Both the position numbers and the translations under genes were made by a program. This document shows positions 62,194 through 64,000 of a stretch of 64,000 bases of DNA, piece after piece. Under the pieces are notes generated by a model. That model saw nothing but the letters and a program-made list of their open reading frames with translations, was not told where the DNA came from and did not search any database. Source of the DNA: Ruficoccus amylovorans (GTDB lineage: Bacteria; Verrucomicrobiota; Verrucomicrobiia; Opitutales; Cerasicoccaceae); the NCBI RefSeq assembly GCF_014230085.1, contig NZ_JACHVB010000035.1, forward strand, positions 310,001 to 374,000. Reading direction: 5' to 3'. How positions within the stretch are numbered: the first letter of the stretch is position 1; each line of letters starts with the position of its first letter.

Positions 62194-63528
62194 ATGAAGC
62201 CTATCAACCCCTTGAGAAAAACCTTTTTTCACGCCTCGGCCCTGAGCCTGCTGATGCCGGTTAGCGCGCTGGCCATCTCCACCACCGTCTGGGACGGATC
62301 AGACGGTAATTGGGGGCAGGAGGCCCAGTGGAGCGACGGCATCCCGTCGGCGGCCAAGAATGTGAACATCCCTGCCGGGAAAGTGCAGCTCAATACCTAC
62401 GCGACCGCACGGCTGTTCCTGATCGGGTGTGAGGCGGGCAAGAGCGCAAGCCTGGTCGTCGAGGAGGGCAGTACGCTTCAGGTGGGCTCAGCAGGAGCCT
62501 CCCGACTCGGTGCAGCGGATGGGAGCACCGGAGTGGTCACGCAAAACGGCGGCAGCGTTGTTATCGGTAATACTTTCTATGTCGGTGGTTTTCAGGCCAG
62601 CGGAAGTTCCAAGGCTACCTACACGCTCAAGGATGGGAGCCTGAAAGTCTATCGCGGAGACCTCGTGCTTGGGGGGAACAGGACCGGCTCGTCCGAATCG
62701 CTCTTTGAGCAGCGTGGCGGCGAAGCCGAACTGGGTGGCCTGAGCATCGGAGGCGAGCGCTACCTCGGAATGAAGGAATCCCCGGTCAACCAGGCGGAGT
62801 ACGCGATTTATGGTGGCAAGCTTCAGGTAAACGGTGCGCTCAGCCTCGGCACCGAAGGGACGAATGGCAGCGGCGAGGCCAGCCCGGTGCTGAGTGTCCA
62901 CAGCGGTGCGGTGGATGTTTTCGTGCGTGGCAGCCTGAACTTTTACGATCACAAGAAAAGTCACCCCACGCTCCGGTATGTTTTGACCGATTCAAAACCC
63001 GGACTTATCCGTGTGGCGACCAAAGGCGATGTTTCGCTCGGCGGAGCACTGGAAATCAACCTTCCGGGTGGAGTCGCAGTACTTTCTAGCTCCGAGCTTG
63101 GGCTGCTGCAGGCCGGAACAGGCAAGTTGGGCGGTAGTTTTACCACGCTTCCTTCGGCGGAACTGTGGAGCCTGAGCACGCCAACGGTCGGTCGGGATCG
63201 CAGTGAGCTTCGCCTTTCATTGGCTGAAAAGGCGCGAGTAGCCGAAGTCACTTCGTCACAGCCCGCGACTTTTGCCCCCAGCAAATCCGGCTATGCCGTC
63301 CTTGGGAATTTAACCGCGGGTGCCGCCTATGAGGTGACGCTGACGGTCGCCGCCGACGGCTCGGCCAATGCTGCCGACTGGGCCAAGTCCATTACCCGTC
63401 CGGGCATCACGGCCGAAGCGGGCGCGGGCGGGACGGTTGTCATTCGCGGGACTGCCGATGGTGAAACGCTTTATCTGGTATGGGATGTATCCGATATAGG
63501 AATATCTGTTGTTGGAGTGAGTCTTTAG
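62194..63528 (+). CDS. Exported beta-helix, autotransporter-like protein
   Basis: A 444-residue exported protein with a signal peptide (KTFFHASALSLLMPVSALA). Gly-rich, repetitive strands follow in the style of autotransporter passenger repeats (GAADGSTGVVTQNGGSVVIG, NTFYVGG, TYTLKDGSLKV). The start TTVWDGSDGNWGQEAQWSDG is a form seen in such proteins. The final 150 residues are less regular. No outer-membrane barrel, PEP-CTERM or other anchor is visible, so it may be released or bound by a partner. Start is set at ATG 62194; the frame is open to 62083. It lies beside an AraC regulator and sulfatase. A role in glycan binding or cell surface is inferred. Confidence 0.7.
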   Translation: MKPINPLRKTFFHASALSLLMPVSALAISTTVWDGSDGNWGQEAQWSDGIPSAAKNVNIPAGKVQLNTYATARLFLIGCEAGKSASLVVEEGSTLQVGSAGASRLGAADGSTGVVTQNGGSVVIGNTFYVGGFQASGSSKATYTLKDGSLKVYRGDLVLGGNRTGSSESLFEQRGGEAELGGLSIGGERYLGMKESPVNQAEYAIYGGKLQVNGALSLGTEGTNGSGEASPVLSVHSGAVDVFVRGSLNFYDHKKSHPTLRYVLTDSKPGLIRVATKGDVSLGGALEINLPGGVAVLSSSELGLLQAGTGKLGGSFTTLPSAELWSLSTPTVGRDRSELRLSLAEKARVAEVTSSQPATFAPSKSGYAVLGNLTAGAAYEVTLTVAADGSANAADWAKSITRPGITAEAGAGGTVVIRGTADGETLYLVWDVSDIGISVVGVSL

Positions 63529-63642
63529 AACTAACGTCCGTTAAATTGGAAGTCATGCCTTACGGGTTTTTAATTATAGATACATGATCCGGTTGCTATA
63601 AGACAATAATTGCCCCATTATACCGAACGAAAGGAGCCTGAA

Positions 63643-63930
63643 ATGAAAAACGCTATCACAGAGCCCACTGGCAGGGCGAATGTGGATCTCGACGAGCTGG
63701 ATGCGCGTCGCCGGAGGCGTGACATGGCAGCTCCCGGAAGAGCCAGGAATCAAATGGGATATTTGTCAGCCAGCACTGGTAACCCTGCGTCTGGTCTTCA
63801 GCGTCGTCTATTTAATTTTGCGTCCGAGAAGCGTCGTCGATGCCCGTTCCGGGCCTACCGGCTGCCATCGGACTGTCTCATACGCCAAAAGTTTCTCATA
63901 GTCCACGAAGGCTTACCAAATCGGATATGA
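63643..63930 (+). pseudogene. Possible frameshifted gene at window end
   Basis: From ATG 63643 (preceded by an AAAGGAG Shine-Dalgarno-like sequence) the frame reads MKNAITEPTGRANVDLDELDARR, then becomes Arg-rich and loses protein character. In the neighbouring frame from about 63705, GGVTWQLPEEPGIKWDICQ and PALVTLRLVF look protein-like. A frameshift near 63700-63715 would join them. The joined start suggests a gene that is broken or affected by a sequence error. I cannot name it. Nothing else is visible to the window end. Confidence 0.3.
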
Positions 63931-64000
63931 TACGGACATATTCCTGCAAACATTTCCGGTTGTAAGCTTGATGGTGTGAGAGCTATATTACCCCTAAACA

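Overview
The window looks like a chromosomal segment of a free-living, polysaccharide-degrading Verrucomicrobiota bacterium, probably class Opitutia. This is inferred from gene content, not from a marker tree. The signs are PEP-CTERM and H-X9-DG pseudopilin proteins, sulfatases and sialidase-like propellers, several Gfo/Idh oxidoreductases, AraC and GntR/LacI-hybrid regulators, weak Shine-Dalgarno sequences and GC-rich genes.

Layout. (1) 296-12217: a starch/maltodextrin locus with a secreted pullulanase (minus), a secreted GH31 glucosidase carrying five CBM25-like repeats, a MalK/UgpC-type ABC ATPase and a secreted GH13 amylase. Its intracellular partners, a GH65 disaccharide phosphorylase and beta-phosphoglucomutase, lie 45 kb away at 54695-57692. 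(2) 12218-13303: a decayed mobile-DNA zone around a tRNA-Leu(CAA) gene, with an IS3-type orfA remnant and a broken tyrosine integrase. (3) 13304-15430: a heparinase II/III-type lyase. (4) 15708-21455: a complete RND efflux operon (fusion protein, pump, outer-membrane lipoprotein), followed by the N-terminal stub of a sodium:solute symporter. (5) 22104-29918: a GntR/LacI-hybrid regulator, a NagD-like HAD phosphatase and a five-gene catabolic operon (PIG-L deacetylase, divergent NagB-like protein, Gfo/Idh oxidoreductase, aldolase-like TIM barrel, PfkB kinase). This is the best candidate for an undescribed pathway. (6) 30008-39080: glycan accessory genes (CBM9-like protein, SGNH hydrolase, AraC regulator and divergent oxidoreductase, beta-propeller, two truncated gene ends meeting at a deletion scar, and a PEP-CTERM/pseudopilin/sialidase operon). 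(7) 39288-40996: a DoxDA-type protein and an ArsR-rhodanese regulator behind a perfect palindrome. (8) 41164-54463: mostly housekeeping genes (xth, infA, cysK, photolyase, dtd, 3-methyladenine glycosylase, SOD, trpB) with a sulfatase, an aldo/keto reductase and a DUF2254 protein. (9) 57693-64000: a signal-less sialidase-like propeller, a sulfatase, an AraC regulator and a secreted beta-helix-like protein.

Working together: outside or on the surface, GH13 and GH31 enzymes would cut starch. Inside, GH65 phosphorolysis and beta-phosphoglucomutase would send the glucose-1-phosphate to glycolysis. The sulfatases, sialidase-like proteins, lyase and oxidoreductases suggest use of sulfated or amino-sugar-rich marine-type glycans. 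The operon at 24625-29918 would process a modified amino sugar or cyclitol through deacetylation, amine removal or isomerisation, oxidation, phosphorylation and aldol cleavage. Functions are family-level readings of the sequence, and no database searches were run.
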